Below are positions 30,559 to 32,411 of a stretch of DNA of 32,411 nt, piece by piece. Source of the stretch: JAWLBR01 sp041687495 (GTDB taxonomy: Bacteria; Bacillota; Limnochordia; DTU087; JAAYGB01); NCBI GenBank assembly GCA_041687495.1, contig JAWLBR010000027.1, positions 1 through 32,411 on the forward strand. The letters are read 5' to 3'. The translations under genes and the position numbers were made by a program. Under the pieces are notes generated by a model, which worked only from the letters and a program-made list of their open reading frames with translations, was not told where the DNA came from and ran no database searches. Numbering within the stretch: the stretch's first letter is position 1; each line of letters starts with the position of its first letter.

Positions 30559-32317
30559 TGGCGCTCACCTCCAATGCATCATCGTTTACCTGCATGCTCT
30601 GAACCTGGTGCAGGTATTTGTACAAACCGTTTTGCGCCAACAGTTCTTGGTGAGTACCTCGTTCTACGATTCTCCCATTCTCCAAGACGAGGATTTGGTC
30701 TGCACTCATCGCTGTAGATACTCTCTGCGCCACGATGAGTACCGTCCGCCCCGCAAACAACCTCTCCAGCGCCGTCTTCAGAGCGGCTTCAGTCTTCACA
30801 TCCAAGCTGGAGGTGGAATCGTCAAAGATGAGAATCTTCGGATCTCTCAGCAGAGCTCTTGCTATCGCCACCCGCTGCCGTTCTCCCCCGGATAAGCCAA
30901 TGCCCCTTTCGCCTACCAGGGTCTCATACCCCTTGGGCAGCTCGGAGATGAACTCTCGGGCCTGGGCCACCTCAACGGCAGAGTGAATCTGCTCCTCAGG
31001 GGTACGGGAGCCCATGGTTAGGTTATCCCGCAGTGAGGTGGAGAACAGGAAGTTGTCCTGAAAGACAAATCCAATTTGACTGCGCAGATTGTCTAGATCC
31101 CACTTTTTCACGTCAATGCCGTCGATAGCCACGGTTCCGGAAGTAGCGTCGTAGAAACGGGGAACCAAGTTGGCCACTGTAGTTTTACCCGAGCCCGTCG
31201 TTCCCAGAATACATACCTTTTGTCCCGGCTCCATCTCCAAATCGAAGCCCTGGAGGGCCTCGTCTCCTTCCGGGTACGTGAAAGAGACATTTCGAAAGCT
31301 GATATGCCCTTCGATCTCTTGGGAAACCCCAGCCTTGGCGCTATTGCGCAGCGTATCCTTTTCGTCTAAAACCTCGTACACCCGTTTCGCTCCTGCCGTG
31401 GCCCGCTGGAACATCTCAGCCAGCCAACCGATCATGCGAATGGGCCAAATGAGAAAGTCGGCGAAGTTAGTAAAAGCAACCATTGTTCCCAAGGTCATTT
31501 CGCCCCGGATGACAAAGATGCCCCCGACACCCAAAGCAATCCAACCCGCTCCACCGCCGAGAAAGTCTAGACCGGGATGTACCTTACTATTGAGAAAGGC
31601 AATTCGGAGATTGGTTCCATACAGGCCCAGGTTCTGGTGCCCGAATTTCTCTTCTTCTTCTTTGTGGCGGACAAAAGCCTTAACTACACGGATCCCTGAA
31701 ACATTCTCTTGGGCCACGGTATGCAGCTGCCCAGAGCGCTCCTGTACCTCTTTGTACATCGGGCCAACCAGCTTGCTGTACAATACGGTGAGCGCGAAAA
31801 GAAGCGGGAAGGTCGCCAAGACAATCACCGCAAACGTTGCATGCAGGCGGAACATGGCGATGACGATACCGATGGCAGTAATGGCGTTAACAATGACTAG
31901 CATGATCACAAAGCCAGTTCCGTCGCGGACGGCGTCTACGTCCCGTGTCAAAACTGACATCAGATCACCGGTCTTGGTCCGATCAAAGAAGGAAAAGGGC
32001 AGCCGCAGCAGCCGACGAATCAGCAGCTGGCGAATGTCATGGCTGATGTAGTTACCAGTACCTTCTTGAAAGTATGTTTCAAAGTAGATTCCAAATGCCC
32101 GCAGTACGGCAAAGATCACAATCAGCGTCACACTGTAGTTAATCTCGCTAATGGCATCTGCGCCGCTGACTCCAGCACTTAATGCATCAAACACCCCTTT
32201 GAGGATTAGTGGCAGCAGGACCAGTGAAAAGGAGTCAATGATCATCCCGACTCCAGCAATTAATCGCCGTCCCCACTGGTTCTTTGATAGCCGAAAAGCT
32301 CTCCAGAAGTCCCGCAT
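30551..32317 (-). CDS. ABC exporter half-transporter, subunit with degenerate catalytic site
   Basis: 588 aa from ATG 32317, chosen because AAAGG lies 9 nt upstream; ATGs at 32326, 32323 and 32362 are in frame but badly placed. Six membrane helices, then an ATPase domain with Walker A GTTGSGKTT and an intact LSGGE signature. Walker B ends ILIFDDSTSSLD (Asp in place of the catalytic Glu), and the switch residue is Gln in IVAQRVST instead of His. These losses are the mark of the degenerate half in heterodimeric exporters. First gene of a two-gene operon; its TGA stop overlaps the next start. Confidence 0.9.
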   Translation of the reverse strand: MRDFWRAFRLSKNQWGRRLIAGVGMIIDSFSLVLLPLILKGVFDALSAGVSGADAISEINYSVTLIVIFAVLRAFGIYFETYFQEGTGNYISHDIRQLLIRRLLRLPFSFFDRTKTGDLMSVLTRDVDAVRDGTGFVIMLVIVNAITAIGIVIAMFRLHATFAVIVLATFPLLFALTVLYSKLVGPMYKEVQERSGQLHTVAQENVSGIRVVKAFVRHKEEEEKFGHQNLGLYGTNLRIAFLNSKVHPGLDFLGGGAGWIALGVGGIFVIRGEMTLGTMVAFTNFADFLIWPIRMIGWLAEMFQRATAGAKRVYEVLDEKDTLRNSAKAGVSQEIEGHISFRNVSFTYPEGDEALQGFDLEMEPGQKVCILGTTGSGKTTVANLVPRFYDATSGTVAIDGIDVKKWDLDNLRSQIGFVFQDNFLFSTSLRDNLTMGSRTPEEQIHSAVEVAQAREFISELPKGYETLVGERGIGLSGGERQRVAIARALLRDPKILIFDDSTSSLDVKTEAALKTALERLFAGRTVLIVAQRVSTAMSADQILVLENGRIVERGTHQELLAQNGLYKYLHQVQSMQVNDDALEVSANG

Positions 32318-32341
32318 CGGCATCATCCTTTCTATGGGCCA

Positions 32342-32373
32342 CAAGGACACGCCTTGGACCATTTGTCCTACAA
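32342..32373. promoter_or_regulatory. Cluster of short inverted repeats upstream of the ABC exporter operon
   Basis: Three overlapping repeats: CAAGG-ACACG-CCTTG (32342-32356), GGAC-CATTT-GTCC (32356-32368) and TTGT-CCT-ACAA (32363-32373). They lie 25-56 bp before the start codon at 32317, where a repressor site is expected. No clear promoter was seen before the window ends. Confidence 0.35.
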
Positions 32374-32411
32374 GGTAAAATAGGTGAGAGGGGGGTGAGG
32401 GATCATAGGTT

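Noticed and set aside
1..32411. CRISPR arrays, insertion sequences, prophage or integration sites
   Set aside because: No regularly spaced repeats, transposase or integrase genes, or duplicated tRNA ends were seen. The tRNA-Ser 3' end is not repeated downstream as far as I could read.

Overview
The window reads as chromosomal DNA of an anaerobic, probably spore-forming member of the Bacillota (Firmicutes). The grounds are a T-box leader on serS, YlbF- and YqhV-like proteins, a YjcZ-like mini-protein, a four-subunit pyruvate:ferredoxin oxidoreductase, a GntR/LacI hybrid (AraR-type) repressor, strong AGGAGG ribosome sites and frequent GTG/TTG starts. The sugar-binding lipoprotein expected of a monoderm Firmicute is replaced by a protein with an ordinary signal-peptidase-I leader and no lipobox Cys. 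This hints at a diderm lineage such as Limnochordia-like bacteria (inference only).

Layout. 1-130: 3' end of a 5S rRNA and its terminator, so an rRNA operon lies upstream. 200-1850: a PAS sensor histidine kinase homologue with a good H-box but a ruined ATP-binding domain, preceded by a sigma-H-like promoter. 1878-6715: housekeeping genes ychF, a ylbF-like gene, asnS (with a hairpin between its Shine-Dalgarno and start codon), a small yqhV-like membrane gene on the minus strand, and glyA. 6788-9952: porGDAB, tightly coupled. 10010-12155: divergent small MscS-type channel and MFS transporter. 12160-14056: serS under a T-box, then tRNA-Ser(UGA) with a consensus promoter and its own terminator.

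14060-22152 is a sugar-use locus: an AraR-type repressor with palindromic TTGT/ACAA operators, a secreted sugar-binding protein, two permeases and a cytoplasmic GH38 alpha-mannosidase. No ATPase gene is present, so the importer must borrow one. 22336-24253: typA/bipA. 24324-24428 (minus): a 34-codon YjcZ-like mini-gene. 24720-27617: a membrane PAS-rich GGDEF + HD-GYP protein that could both make and destroy cyclic di-GMP. 27989-28669: DedA-family membrane protein. 28783-32317 (minus): a heterodimeric ABC exporter pair with one consensus and one degenerate ATP site.

Most of the window is ordinary core genome. The points that deserve a second look are the pseudokinase, the structured asnS start, the AraR-like operators on a mannosidase locus, the YjcZ-like mini-gene and the bifunctional cyclic di-GMP protein with its long leader. 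I did not find a clearly new multi-gene system. No searches or folding programs were run: family calls rest on motif recognition, and structures were paired by eye.
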